This document shows, in pieces, positions 24,931 to 34,156 of a stretch of 45,335 nucleotides of DNA. The notes below the pieces were generated by a model. It was not told where the DNA came from, did not search any database, and saw only the letters and a list, made by a program, of their open reading frames with translations. Source of the stretch: Limiplasma sp036652695 (GTDB lineage: Bacteria; Bacillota; Clostridia; Christensenellales; Aristaeellaceae). A program made the position numbers and the translations under genes. Position 1 is the first letter of the stretch. The number at the start of each line of letters is the position of its first letter. Location of the stretch: assembly GCA_036652695.1 (NCBI GenBank), contig JAVVVJ010000015.1, forward strand, positions 1-45,335, in the 5' to 3' direction.

Positions 24931-26806
24931 GATGCGTTTTCTTCCTTTATCCAGCGTCACCGTGACCGATTTGTTCTGGAGTCAGGTGCAGCGCCTTGTG
25001 CGCGAGGTGGTTCTTCCTTTTCAATGGGAGGTTCTCAACGACCGCGTGCCCGGCGCGGAACCCAGCCACTGCATTCATAACTTTCTTGTGGCGTCCGGCG
25101 CGGCGCAGGGCACTCACGAAGGCGCCGTATTTCAGGATTCCGACCTGTACAAGTGGCTGGAGGCCGTGGGCTACTCGCTCACCGGGCAGCCGGACGCCAA
25201 GCTGCAAGCCATTGCTGAGCAGGCCATCTCCATCATCAGCGCCGCGCAGGAGCCCAACGGCTATCTGAATACCTACTATGGCACGCACCGCGAGATTCCG
25301 CATTTCTATAACCTGACCGAGGGGCACGAGCTTTATTGTGCCGGGCACCTGATGGAAGCCGCCGTCGCGTACACGGAGGGCACGGGCAGCGATTCGCTCC
25401 TGCGCATCGCGCTCAAGCTGGCGCATCACCTTGCCGATGTGTTTCTTGATGAGCAAAGCCGCGTATACGGCGGCTATCCCGGGCATCCGGAGGTAGAAGA
25501 GGCGCTCATTCGCCTGTACGAGTTCACCGGCGAGGAACGCCTGATGGAGCTATGCATGGCCTTTTTGAACAAGCGTGGCGTGGGCGAATCCTATTTTGAC
25601 CGGGAGCGTGCGCGCCCCGACCATCCCATGGTGTGGGAAGGCATGCTGCGCGCGGGCAATGAGTATTTTTGCGCCCATCAGCCTGTGCGCGAGCAGCGCG
25701 CGGCGGCCGGTCACGCCGTGCGCGCCATGTACCTCTACAGCGCCATGGCGGACGCGGCGCGCCTGACAGGCGACGCGGAGCTTTGCGCGGCGTGCGGGGC
25801 GCTATACCGTAACACCACCCAACGGCAGATGTACGTAACCGGCGGCATCGGCTCGGCGGCGGGTGGTGAGCGCTTCACCGTAGATGATGACCTGCCCAAC
25901 GACAGCGCCTATGCCGAGAGCTGCGCAAGCGTGGGGCTGATGATGTTTTCCAAGCGCATGTGGCTTTTGGACGATCAACCGGAGCGCTTTCACACATGGG
26001 AGCGCGCGCTGCATAACACCGTGCTTGCGGGCATGGGCAGTGATGGCAAGCATTTCTTCTACGTCAATCCCTTGGCGGTAGATCCCGTGGTTGCGCATGT
26101 CAACGAGACGTACCGCCACGTGGAAACCGTGCGCCCGCAGTGGTTCGGCGTGGCCTGCTGCCCGCCCAACCTCGCGCGCACGCTGCTGTCGCTCGGCGCG
26201 TCGCTCTACGCGGCGGACGAACAAAGCTTCACCGTGCTCACCCACATCGACAGCCGCTTTCAGGTAGAGGGCGCCGCGGGCGAGCTGCGGCACGAGGGAA
26301 ATGCGTATTGCCTGACGCTGGAGCGCGCCGCCTGCACGCTTCGCCTGCGCATTCCGGATGGCATGCGCATGAGCGCCGCGACCGGAGCGGCGCGGGATGG
26401 CTACTGGCAGATTGCGCACCAGGGCGGTCATGCCGACTATCGCTACACGCTCGTGCCCGAAACGCGCGTGCTCTATGCCAACACCCGCGTAGCGCACGAT
26501 GAGGGCAAGCTCTGTGTGATGCGTGGGTCTGTGGTATATTGCCTAGAAGAAGCGGATAACGGCAAGCGTCTGTGCGAGCTGCGGCTGCCGCCCAACGCGG
26601 TCTTTACGGAAAGTGGAATGAGTTTTCTGCCCCATGGCATGTGCGCGCTGCGCACGGATGGTTTCCGCGCTCAAAGCGCTGATCCCCAAGCGCCCTTTTC
26701 CACACAGCCGCCCACGCTACTGCCAGCCACGCTCACCTTCATCCCCTACAGCCAGTGGAATAACCGTGGCGAAGGTGAAATGCTGGTATGGATCAATCAG
26801 GCATAG
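24929..26806 (+). CDS. GH127 beta-L-arabinofuranosidase-like glycoside hydrolase
   Basis: Cytoplasmic enzyme of about 625 residues (DUF1680/GH127) with no signal peptide. An alpha/alpha barrel is suggested by helical repeats, with HELYCAGHLMEAAVAY in the middle. The cysteine-zinc site of HypBA1-type enzymes is visible as ACCPPN, with the acid/base region DSAYAESCASVG. GH127 removes beta-L-arabinofuranose from hydroxyproline-linked or other plant sugars. ATG ATG at 24929/24932: AGAGGAG lies about 13 bases upstream, so the initiation site is weak. Stands alone between ftsH and the membrane protein gene. Exact substrate is inferred from the family. Confidence 0.88.
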   Translation: MMRFLPLSSVTVTDLFWSQVQRLVREVVLPFQWEVLNDRVPGAEPSHCIHNFLVASGAAQGTHEGAVFQDSDLYKWLEAVGYSLTGQPDAKLQAIAEQAISIISAAQEPNGYLNTYYGTHREIPHFYNLTEGHELYCAGHLMEAAVAYTEGTGSDSLLRIALKLAHHLADVFLDEQSRVYGGYPGHPEVEEALIRLYEFTGEERLMELCMAFLNKRGVGESYFDRERARPDHPMVWEGMLRAGNEYFCAHQPVREQRAAAGHAVRAMYLYSAMADAARLTGDAELCAACGALYRNTTQRQMYVTGGIGSAAGGERFTVDDDLPNDSAYAESCASVGLMMFSKRMWLLDDQPERFHTWERALHNTVLAGMGSDGKHFFYVNPLAVDPVVAHVNETYRHVETVRPQWFGVACCPPNLARTLLSLGASLYAADEQSFTVLTHIDSRFQVEGAAGELRHEGNAYCLTLERAACTLRLRIPDGMRMSAATGAARDGYWQIAHQGGHADYRYTLVPETRVLYANTRVAHDEGKLCVMRGSVVYCLEEADNGKRLCELRLPPNAVFTESGMSFLPHGMCALRTDGFRAQSADPQAPFSTQPPTLLPATLTFIPYSQWNNRGEGEMLVWINQA

Positions 26807-26925
26807 CGCGCTCATTGTAACATTTGCACCAAGCTGCCCCTGTCGCCGCCCGCAAATGCCCGCTTCCCTCCATCCGCGCACGCGTGGATGAAATGAGGAG
26901 GTCAAAGGGATGGGGGGCGGCGCTT

Positions 26926-26948
26926 CCCCACCCTTCCCCCACTCCCCC
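26926..26948 (-). other. G-quadruplex-forming motif upstream of the membrane protein gene
   Basis: The minus strand reads G5-AGT-G5-AA-G3-T-G4, four guanine runs with 1-3 base loops. It lies in the 250-base gap after the GH127 gene, 38 bases before the -35 of the next promoter. The rest of this gap (26807-27056) holds no convincing gene. Confidence 0.5.
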
Positions 26949-26985
26949 GCGCCTCCCGCCCACTGCTGCCGGATTTCCCCATTCC

Positions 26986-27014
26986 TTGACATTTGTCGTG
27001 CCGATGAGTATCAT
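26986..27014 (+). promoter_or_regulatory. Sigma-A promoter of the 570-residue membrane protein
   Basis: TTGACA (26986-26991), 17-base spacer, TATCAT (27009-27014). Predicted start about 36 bases before the ATG at 27057. Confidence 0.75.
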
Positions 27015-27056
27015 AGCAAATGCAGAAAACGCCTATGGCAGAAAGGCAGGGATGGC

Positions 27057-28769
27057 ATGAGGCGAATGAAACCATGGCTTTTAGGCGCGCTCGGAGCAAC
27101 GTTGCTCCTTGCCGTCACCGCGCTTTGCCTTGGTCTGCGCTTTGCCAGCCCCGGGGATTCGCTCATTTTGAAGGCGTTCGCTGGCTTTGAGGGCGGCGTT
27201 CCCGTACATTATCACGAGGAGCTGCACACAACGCTTGCGTGGCTGCTCTTTGCCCTGCACTCCGCCGTTCCCGGCATTCCATGGTTTTCCGTGCTGCAAC
27301 TGGCGTTTTTGTGGCTGAGCTGCGCGGTCGTTATCAAGAGCATGGCGCGCTGTGCAGAGCTGCACGGCCTGCCCGCATGGCTGGGCGCGCTCTGCGGTGG
27401 GCTATGGTTTGCCTGTATCGGTCTGTTTTCGATGGTTCGCTTGGAGCACGGCGCAACGGGCGCACTGCTCTGCGCGGCGGCGGTAAGTCAACTTTTTTCC
27501 AGCGATTACAGCGGTGCGGATGATCGGCACGTGCTTCGCGGCACGCTGCTCAGCACCGGCTTGCTGATCGCGGGGTATTGTTTTTCCATGCGGGCGGCGG
27601 CGCCCGCGCTGTGCTTTGTGCTGCTTGGCGCGCTCACGGTGCGCCTGACCGATTACTCCCACCGCGAGGTTGCGCGAAGGGGAATGCTGGCACGCAAGGG
27701 CGCTCGCGGCCTGACGCTGGGCATGTGGATCTGTGTATTCTGCCTGATGCTGTTTATGGTGATGCGCTTGGTGGAGCTGGATGCCATGGCAGGCGACGCG
27801 GCGTGGCAAAGCGCGCGCAGGGCGCTCGTGACCAACCCGGCCTTCCCCGCTGGCGTTACGGACGAGCTGCTGGATCAAATCGGTTGGTCGCGCACGCAGC
27901 TGGATCTCTTTGCAAGCGGCTTTCTGTACGATTCACAGATCACTGCTGATAGCCTGAGGCTGCTGAACGAGGGGCTTACGGCATCGGCACACACCGGCCT
28001 CGGCACGGCATGGTCGGTGCTCAGCTCGTTTTTTGCAAAGCACCCGTCGCTGATGATCAGCGGAGGGCTTTGCGCTGCGTTGGCATTGCTATGCGTGCTG
28101 ACGGCGGCAGGTCACAAGCGCGTCACATGGATGCTGCTCGTGCCGATCGTCACGCTTGCGGCTGCTCTTGGGTGGCTGCTCGTGCTTGCGCAAAGCGGAC
28201 GCCTTCACATGGACGAGGCGCTTTGCGTGCTTGCGCCTGCGGGCACGCTGCTGCTGGGGCTTGCGCTGTACCGCCCGGCGTCTGCACCGCAAGGGCGCAA
28301 GCTTCCGCAAGCCTTGCTTTGCACCCTCTGCGCCATTGCGGCGGGTGTCGGCATCGTTAACGGCGCTGCCGCCGCCGCAAAGCTGCCCGTAGAGCAGCCC
28401 GCCTTTGAGGCCGCGCTATACGAATATGCGCTCAGCAAGCCCGATAAGCTGATCTTTTACACACCGAGGCTAGCGAGCGACACGCGTCTCTTTCCTAACC
28501 TGCAAGCAGCGCCGCATAACGTGGTGCTGCCCGACGTGCGCAACGTGCATACAAACGGGCTTGCCATCCAGCTCAAACAGTTTGGCATTGAGAGCGTTTC
28601 CATGAAGCCATCAGATTTTCTAAAGCCAAGCGTGCTGGTGGCGGGTACGGCAAAGGGGCCTTGGAAGCTGCTGCTGCCCTACGTGAATGAGCTTCAGCCG
28701 GGCACCTATAACTGGGCTGTGTACGAACAAAAGGGAGATCTATACCTATACAAGCTGTGCAAGCGTTAG
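27057..28769 (+). CDS. Polytopic membrane protein of unknown function
   Basis: Protein of 570 residues with about ten hydrophobic helices (first at residues 5-27) followed by a soluble C-terminal domain of about 130 residues. The layout (many helices, short outer loop FEGGVPVHYHEELHTT after TM1, soluble tail) recalls GT-C type glycosyltransferases, but I do not see a firm catalytic motif. The frame is open 49 codons further up to an ATG at 26910 with GAGGAGG before it; ATG 27057 is preferred because the promoter at 26986-27014 lies inside that extension and the upstream peptide is low-complexity. Not recognised as a known family. Confidence 0.7.
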   Translation: MRRMKPWLLGALGATLLLAVTALCLGLRFASPGDSLILKAFAGFEGGVPVHYHEELHTTLAWLLFALHSAVPGIPWFSVLQLAFLWLSCAVVIKSMARCAELHGLPAWLGALCGGLWFACIGLFSMVRLEHGATGALLCAAAVSQLFSSDYSGADDRHVLRGTLLSTGLLIAGYCFSMRAAAPALCFVLLGALTVRLTDYSHREVARRGMLARKGARGLTLGMWICVFCLMLFMVMRLVELDAMAGDAAWQSARRALVTNPAFPAGVTDELLDQIGWSRTQLDLFASGFLYDSQITADSLRLLNEGLTASAHTGLGTAWSVLSSFFAKHPSLMISGGLCAALALLCVLTAAGHKRVTWMLLVPIVTLAAALGWLLVLAQSGRLHMDEALCVLAPAGTLLLGLALYRPASAPQGRKLPQALLCTLCAIAAGVGIVNGAAAAAKLPVEQPAFEAALYEYALSKPDKLIFYTPRLASDTRLFPNLQAAPHNVVLPDVRNVHTNGLAIQLKQFGIESVSMKPSDFLKPSVLVAGTAKGPWKLLLPYVNELQPGTYNWAVYEQKGDLYLYKLCKR

Positions 28770-28826
28770 CCGCCCCCGCGCAAGAGCGGTTCTCCTCCTA
28801 CCATCTACAACCGAAAGGGAATGACC

Positions 28827-30230
28827 ATGCAATCAAAAGCCTCCGCCCCCGTTCGCGCATTCCGCTTTGCGCGCGAATGCCTTCATTGGGATCGTCCGTT
28901 CGCGCGCAACGTGTTTTTTGTTGCCCTGCCCATGGTGCTACAGCAGCTTGTGGAAGCGTCGCTGCACATCATCGATGGCCTGATGGTATCCGGCCTTGGC
29001 GACGCCGCCTATTCTGCCGTTACGCAGGCCAACCGGTTCACCTTTGTCTTTAATCTGTTCTGCTTTGGCGCGTGTACTGGCAGCGCTATCTTTCTAAGCC
29101 AGTACTGGGGTGCGCGCGATGTCAAGCGCATGCGTAACGCCATGGGCATGTCCATGGTGTTCGCGCTGGCGGTAGCGGCGGTGTTCATGCTTGGCGCGCT
29201 GATCTTTCCTAGGCAGATTGTGGCATGCTTTTTGCCGCAGGGCGAAAGCTTTGAGCTGGCTGTCAAGTATTTGGTTGCGGTCGCGCCTGGTTACCTGTTT
29301 TCCGCAATCAGCGGCGTTTATGGCACCACCATCAAATCCGCCGAAAAGACCTACATTCCCATGATCGCCGGTATCGCGAGCATCGCGTGCAACACGCTGC
29401 TCAACTACGCAATGATCTTCGGTCACTTCGGCTTCCCCGCCATGGGCGTGGAGGGAGCGGCGCTCGCAACCATCATTTCTGCCGCGCTTGCCATGTGCAT
29501 CAACATCGCCTTCGCCTATGGCAAACACCTGCCAGCTGGCGCAAAGCCCTCGGAATGGTTCTGCCGCGATGGCGCTTTTGTGCGCAAGTACACCAAAACC
29601 GTGATTCCCGTCATTTTTAATGAAGGCCTTTGGGCGCTTGGCACCACCATGTACAGCGTGTTTTACGGCCACATGGATAACGCCACCAGCGTAACCGCCA
29701 CCATCGGCATCACCAACACCATCAACGATCTGGTATGGGTCGCCATCTTTGCCATGATGAACGCGACCGCCATTATCGTAGGCAAAACGCTGGGCGAGGG
29801 CGACCGCGACCGCGCATACCTGTATGCAAAGCGCATGTTCGCGGGCGCAATGGTCGCGGGCGCGGCGCTGGGCGTATTGGTCATCGCGCTGCGCGGACCG
29901 CTGGTCAACCTCTTCTCCGGCCTCTCCTTGGAGGTGCGGGATAAGGCGCAGCTCATTGTGCTGCTTGGCGGGCTTACAATCTGGTTTCGCGCCTTTAACA
30001 CCATCAATGTCGTAGGCGTGCTCCGCAGCGGCGGCGATACCCTGTTCAGCCTCGCGCTGGACGTGGGCACGCTGTGGTTGGTGAGCGTTCCCGCCACAGG
30101 CATCGCGGCGCTCGTGCTGCATTGGCCGCTGGAATACGTATACTTGTGTACCTTCTTGGAGGAAGTGGTGAAGCTGTGCATCGGCGTGCCGCATTTCAAA
30201 AAGAAAACGTGGATGAACGTCCTCACATAA
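28827..30230 (+). CDS. MATE family efflux transporter
   Basis: Cation-coupled multidrug efflux protein of 467 residues with about twelve membrane helices in two repeats. Family marks are ALPMVLQQLVEASLHIIDGL near the start, the GxGxxAxxAV-like SGLGDAAYSAVTQANRF, and IFLSQYWGARD. ATG 28827 is preferred: GAAAGGG lies about 7 bases before it, while ATG 28821 is too close. It follows the unknown membrane protein by 57 bases on the same strand and may share its promoter. Substrate unknown; some family members export cell-wall precursors or metabolites rather than drugs. Confidence 0.92.
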   Translation: MQSKASAPVRAFRFARECLHWDRPFARNVFFVALPMVLQQLVEASLHIIDGLMVSGLGDAAYSAVTQANRFTFVFNLFCFGACTGSAIFLSQYWGARDVKRMRNAMGMSMVFALAVAAVFMLGALIFPRQIVACFLPQGESFELAVKYLVAVAPGYLFSAISGVYGTTIKSAEKTYIPMIAGIASIACNTLLNYAMIFGHFGFPAMGVEGAALATIISAALAMCINIAFAYGKHLPAGAKPSEWFCRDGAFVRKYTKTVIPVIFNEGLWALGTTMYSVFYGHMDNATSVTATIGITNTINDLVWVAIFAMMNATAIIVGKTLGEGDRDRAYLYAKRMFAGAMVAGAALGVLVIALRGPLVNLFSGLSLEVRDKAQLIVLLGGLTIWFRAFNTINVVGVLRSGGDTLFSLALDVGTLWLVSVPATGIAALVLHWPLEYVYLCTFLEEVVKLCIGVPHFKKKTWMNVLT

Positions 30231-30278
30231 CCGCACGGGAACGCGTAACCTGTCTGTGATTGAGAAAGGATGATTGGC

Positions 30279-31121
30279 TTGAATCCCATTGAGCTAGTGA
30301 TCAAAATCGGCAGCATGGCGCTCATTCAAAAAGAGGAAAGCGCCATGGACTACAATATTTTTCAGCGTCTTGGCGCCGCTTTGCGCCCGGGCATGATTCT
30401 TGTAACCAGCGGCGCAACGGAGATCGGGCGGCTGGATTACCTCCAACGCACAGGCCGCGAGCTGGAGGGCGTTACCGAGCAGGACAAGGTGGATTATTCC
30501 GCGCAGGGGCAGACCATTCTGATGAACACCTACCGCAGCTTTATCCGGCCGGAATATGGCCTGCGGCAGGTGCTTGTGGAGCATACGCATTTCAACGACC
30601 CTCAGCGGCGCGAGCATATTCAGCGCCTGCTTTTGCGTGCGGCGGAGCAAGCGTGCATCCCCATTATCAATTATAACGACCCCGTAAGTGACGAGGAAGT
30701 GCGCAAAATGGAGCTTGCCAGCCGCCGCGCCAAAGGCATGGAGGTGGTGGAGTGCGTGGATAACGACGAAACCGCCGCCGTAGTGGCACAGCTTGTAAGC
30801 GCGGAAAATCTCATTCTGCTCACCAGCACCGAGGGGATCTACCTCAATCACAATGACCCCTCCACCTTGGTGCGGCTGGTAACCGGCGATACCTTGACCG
30901 AGCTGCGCGCACGCGTGCTGGAGCTGATGGAGCATTGCAACGGCGCGAGCCGCGCGGGCGCGAATGGCGCGCGCGCAAAGCTCGCCTATGCCCTACGCGC
31001 GGTGGAGCATGGCACGAACGTGATCATCGGCCACGCGCGTCATCCCATTGGCGCGCTGCTGAGCGGCGATGTGCCCTGCACGCGGCTGGGACTTCATTTA
31101 AAGGAAGGTACAAGCTTATGA
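30279..31121 (+). CDS. Amino acid kinase-fold protein, glutamate 5-kinase-like without PUA
   Basis: Kinase of about 280 residues. ProB-like features in order are VIKIGSMALI, LVTSGATEIGR, GQTILMNTY, RQVLVEHTHFND, IPIINYNDPVSDEE, VDNDETAA, LILLTSTEGIY and the C-terminal GANGARAKLAYAL. Standard ProB adds a C-terminal PUA domain, which is missing here, and no proA is nearby. The start is uncertain: TTG 30279 has AGAAAGGA about 8 bases upstream; ATG 30270 lies on that sequence. It could still feed proline synthesis, or phosphorylate a related acid. It overlaps the next gene as ATGA. Confidence 0.75.
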   Translation: MNPIELVIKIGSMALIQKEESAMDYNIFQRLGAALRPGMILVTSGATEIGRLDYLQRTGRELEGVTEQDKVDYSAQGQTILMNTYRSFIRPEYGLRQVLVEHTHFNDPQRREHIQRLLLRAAEQACIPIINYNDPVSDEEVRKMELASRRAKGMEVVECVDNDETAAVVAQLVSAENLILLTSTEGIYLNHNDPSTLVRLVTGDTLTELRARVLELMEHCNGASRAGANGARAKLAYALRAVEHGTNVIIGHARHPIGALLSGDVPCTRLGLHLKEGTSL

Positions 31122-31636
31122 CAGCCACGCTTTGGACGGTTCTTGCGGTGCTCGCAGCCATTGGCCTTGGCGTTTGCCTCTATGTGATGTACGCCACGCC
31201 GCATGGCGTACCCGGCCTTACAGCGCTCAATCCCCAATTTAAGAGCCTAGACATGCGCTTTTTCTACCGTGCGAAGGATGTGTTCGCCTGTTTTCGCGGC
31301 GTTGGCATGCCGGGCAAGCAAAAGCTTTTGCGCTTCTGGGGGCTTGATTTTGCGTTCATCCTCTGCCTTGGGGCAGCCATGACGGTGATCACGCACAATA
31401 GCGTGGCGCTGCCTATGCTAAAAGTGGCAATGCAGGCGGTCGTGATACTGCGCACGCTGTTGGATATGACGGAAAACGTGCTGCTCATGCGCGCGTGCGC
31501 CGCCTATCCCACGCAATGCTTGATGCATACGGCAAATATCGCGGGCTATGTGACAGCGGCAAAGTTCATCATGCTTGGCTTGTGGCTTTTGGGATTGTTT
31601 GTGAGCTTGGGAATTCGAGCCTTGCAGATCGGATAA
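31118..31636 (+). CDS. Small four-helix membrane protein of unknown function
   Basis: Protein of 172 residues with four hydrophobic segments (about residues 4-25, 68-91, 96-120 and 145-168) and a polar loop after the first. ATG 31118 overlaps the kinase stop as ATGA and has AAGGAAGG upstream, so it is coupled to the ProB-like kinase. A membrane partner of a kinase would be unusual for proline synthesis. I do not recognise the family. Confidence 0.75.
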   Translation: MTATLWTVLAVLAAIGLGVCLYVMYATPHGVPGLTALNPQFKSLDMRFFYRAKDVFACFRGVGMPGKQKLLRFWGLDFAFILCLGAAMTVITHNSVALPMLKVAMQAVVILRTLLDMTENVLLMRACAAYPTQCLMHTANIAGYVTAAKFIMLGLWLLGLFVSLGIRALQIG

Positions 31637-31640
31637 GCAT

Positions 31641-33188
31641 ATGAGCAAAGCCTTTCCTGACCTGCGGGAGCGTTCGTCCCCGTTAGCCGCGTCCGTGCGA
31701 ATCAACGCCTATTGCCTCTGCCTTGCCGCCGCGGTTCTCTTCTTCTGCTCTATGTCCTCCCCCGCTTACCCCATTAACGATTGGACGGACGCCAACATTT
31801 ACTTCACCATCGGCAAGGGCATGACGCGCGGCATGGTGGTCTACCGCGACCTGTACGACCATAAGGGGCCTCTCCTCTACGCGCTGCACGCGCTCTGCGC
31901 GCTTTTATCCCCAATGAGCTTCCTTGGCGTTTTTCTATTGGAGGTTTTTTGCGCGGCGGCCTTCCTGCGCAGTGCCTACCGCCTGTTCACGCTATACGGC
32001 GTGCGGCGCGCGGCCTATTTTGCGCTGCCCGCCCTCGCGCTCGTCGTATATACCTCCTATAGCTTTCAACAGGGGGATAGCGCCGAGGAGCTTTGCCTGC
32101 CGCTGCTCGCGGCCACGCTATGCGACCTCTGCGCCTATTTCAAAGCCGGCGCCCCATCGCGCCCCGATGCGCGCCAGCTAGCACGCAACGGTTTTTTGTT
32201 CGGCTGCGTATTCTGGATGAAGTTCACCATGATTGGCCTGCATGCGGCATACCTTGCCGCGCTGTTCTTCGCGCTATGCACGCGCGGGGAATGGCGGCAG
32301 GCCTTTCGCTGTGTCGGCTGGTTTTTTGTGGGCTTTTTGCTCGCCACCCTGCCATGGCTTTGCTATTTTGGTGTAAACGGCGCTGTGCTGGACTGGCTCA
32401 AAACCTATTTATATGACAATCTATTCCTTTATTCAACGAGTGATTCCAGCATTGGGCTTTTTTCCCGCGCTAAGGATATGCTAAAATCCGGCCTCGCGTG
32501 GGTCTGCGAAAACCCGCAATACAGCCTTCTTACCTTCATCGGTGTCGCGTGGAGCGCCCTGCGGCGCGGCGCGGCACGCATCGAACGGCTTCCCGCGGCC
32601 TTTGCGGCAGCGCTCTGCGCGCTTGGCGTATTCATCGGCGGCAAGAGCTATCCCTACTATGGGCTTGTGCTTGCCGCCTTTGCGCCGCTTGGGTTCATCC
32701 CGCTCTGCCTGTGGCTGGATCGGCGGCTGAATGCCCTCGCGACCCAGCGCCGCAAGCCTTTTGCGCTTTGCGCGCTTGTGTGCGCCGTGTGCGTGGCGCT
32801 CTGCCCCGTGCTCAGCCCCAACGTAGCCAGATCCTTTGGCTTACCGCGCGAAGCGACCATGCAGTACCGCTTTGCGGCGATTCTCAACCGCTATGACCAG
32901 CCAACCTTGCTCAACTATGGCTTTATGGACGCGGGCTTTTATACGGCTTGCGGCATTGTGCCCAATGTCAAATACTTTCACCAAACCAACGTACCCCTGC
33001 AAGAGATGCTGGATGAACAGGTTCGCTATATCGATGAGGGCGTATGCGACTTTGTGGTTACGCGCGGCAAACAGCCGCAGAGCATAGCCCAGCATTATGA
33101 GCTAATCGCCACCGAGGACAGCCCCGGTTTTTGGTATGATCAGGTTTTTCTATACCGTCGCAAGGGCTTGCGTGAATTGGTCAGATAA
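31641..33188 (+). CDS. GT39-like integral membrane glycosyltransferase (putative)
   Basis: Polytopic protein of 515 residues with about ten helices. The first outer loop after TM1 contains DWTDANIYFTIGKGMTRG and then YRDLYDHKGPLLY, resembling the acidic loop of PMT/ArnT-type (GT-C) transferases that use lipid-linked sugars. The C-terminal 100 residues are soluble. It starts 5 bases after the small membrane protein, with only a weak ribosome site (GGAT). Likely role is sugar transfer to a cell-surface polymer or protein; acceptor unknown. Similar general layout to the 570-residue protein upstream. Confidence 0.65.
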   Translation: MSKAFPDLRERSSPLAASVRINAYCLCLAAAVLFFCSMSSPAYPINDWTDANIYFTIGKGMTRGMVVYRDLYDHKGPLLYALHALCALLSPMSFLGVFLLEVFCAAAFLRSAYRLFTLYGVRRAAYFALPALALVVYTSYSFQQGDSAEELCLPLLAATLCDLCAYFKAGAPSRPDARQLARNGFLFGCVFWMKFTMIGLHAAYLAALFFALCTRGEWRQAFRCVGWFFVGFLLATLPWLCYFGVNGAVLDWLKTYLYDNLFLYSTSDSSIGLFSRAKDMLKSGLAWVCENPQYSLLTFIGVAWSALRRGAARIERLPAAFAAALCALGVFIGGKSYPYYGLVLAAFAPLGFIPLCLWLDRRLNALATQRRKPFALCALVCAVCVALCPVLSPNVARSFGLPREATMQYRFAAILNRYDQPTLLNYGFMDAGFYTACGIVPNVKYFHQTNVPLQEMLDEQVRYIDEGVCDFVVTRGKQPQSIAQHYELIATEDSPGFWYDQVFLYRRKGLRELVR

Positions 33189-33232
33189 GGTCAGTATTCC
33201 GCAAGAACCTCTAAATAACCGCTCCGCTCATG

Positions 33233-33261
33233 TTGACAATTTTCCAACCAGAGCGTACAAT
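33233..33261 (+). promoter_or_regulatory. Sigma-A promoter of the Mrp/Mbh-like operon
   Basis: TTGACA (33233-33238), 17-base spacer, TACAAT (33256-33261). About 75 bases before mrpE; no other gene lies between. It should drive all ten genes through 42705. Confidence 0.82.
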
Positions 33262-33341
33262 GGCATATCGAAAGCACAATGCTGTCTCTTCCTATTAAAT
33301 GAATGCTCGCTGCTTTGCGCACATCAAGGGGAGGTTTCTGT

Positions 33342-33812
33342 ATGTTTTTCATTTTTTTTCTGCTTTGGCTAGCCTTTAATGGGCGCTTCACGTGGGAGAT
33401 TGCCGCCTTCGGCGTGGTGATCTGCGGTGCGCTCTATGCGTTTTGTTGCGCATTTCTGGAGTACAGCCCCAAAAAGGATTGGGCCATCCTGCGCCGCGGC
33501 TGGAAGCTGCTGCGCTACGCGGGGTTGGTCATTACGGAAATCGTAAAATCGAACATGTCTCTGATCCGCATCGTCCTCAACCCACATATGGAGGTCAAGC
33601 CTCAGCTTGTGACCTTCCGCACGCCACTCAAGCGCGCGCTTTCGCGCAGCCTGCTTGCGGATTCCATTACCCTAACGCCCGGCACCATCACCGTGCTTTG
33701 CAAGGATGATGAGCTTACCGTGCACTGCCTAAACAAGGAATTCAGCCAAGGCATTGAGGACACCGTTTTTCAAAAGCGAATTCTTGAAATGGAAGGGAGC
33801 GAGGGCAAATGA
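33342..33812 (+). CDS. mrpE: Mrp antiporter subunit E (MnhE/MbhA)
   Basis: Membrane subunit of 156 residues. Two helices at the N-terminus (MFFIFFLLWLAFNGRFTW, then VVICGALYAFCCAF) and a C-terminal domain with the family pattern SLLADSITLTPGTITV. Length is usual for MrpE. ATG 33342 follows GGGGAGG; the frame upstream has 13 extra codons without a site. First gene of the operon; overlaps mrpF as ATGA. MrpE helps assemble or support the antiporter complex. Confidence 0.9.
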   Translation: MFFIFFLLWLAFNGRFTWEIAAFGVVICGALYAFCCAFLEYSPKKDWAILRRGWKLLRYAGLVITEIVKSNMSLIRIVLNPHMEVKPQLVTFRTPLKRALSRSLLADSITLTPGTITVLCKDDELTVHCLNKEFSQGIEDTVFQKRILEMEGSEGK

Positions 33813-34156
33813 CGCTGGAGGCCGCCTATCACCTGTTGTTTACCGGTTTCCTGATCTGCTTGAGCGTGCTTACGCTGTTTTGCCTGTTTCGCGCCATTCT
33901 AGGGCCGCGCATCGCCGACCGCGTGGTATCCATCAATATGATTTGCACGCTCACGCTTTGCATGATCTGCATCCTTGCCCTCATGCAAGGAGAGGGCTAT
34001 TTGGTGGATGTGGCGCTCATCTACGCGCTGATTGGTTTTTTGGCTGTGGTGGTGCTGTGCAAGGTCTATATGGGCGTAGCGTTGGAGCAGCGCGAAAAGC
34101 GCCAGCAGGCCGCCCAAGCCGGAGACGCGCAAGAAGGGAGCAACGAAGATGCTTGA
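33809..34156 (+). CDS. mrpF: Mrp antiporter subunit F (MnhF/MbhB)
   Basis: Small membrane subunit of 115 residues with three helices. FRAILGPRIADRVVSINM is the MrpF hallmark, followed by VDVALIYALIGFLAVVV. The last 25 residues are a charged tail. It overlaps mrpE by 4 bases and mrpG by 8, so the three are made together. Confidence 0.92.
   Translation: MTLEAAYHLLFTGFLICLSVLTLFCLFRAILGPRIADRVVSINMICTLTLCMICILALMQGEGYLVDVALIYALIGFLAVVVLCKVYMGVALEQREKRQQAAQAGDAQEGSNEDA

Noticed and set aside
26910..27056. ATG 26910 as the true start of the membrane protein
   Set aside because: The extension is low-complexity and contains the best promoter; ATG 27057 starts directly before the first membrane helix.
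29094..30236. 380-codon minus-strand frame opposite the MATE gene
   Set aside because: Histidine- and alanine-rich shadow without domain signals; the plus strand encodes a clear MATE protein.
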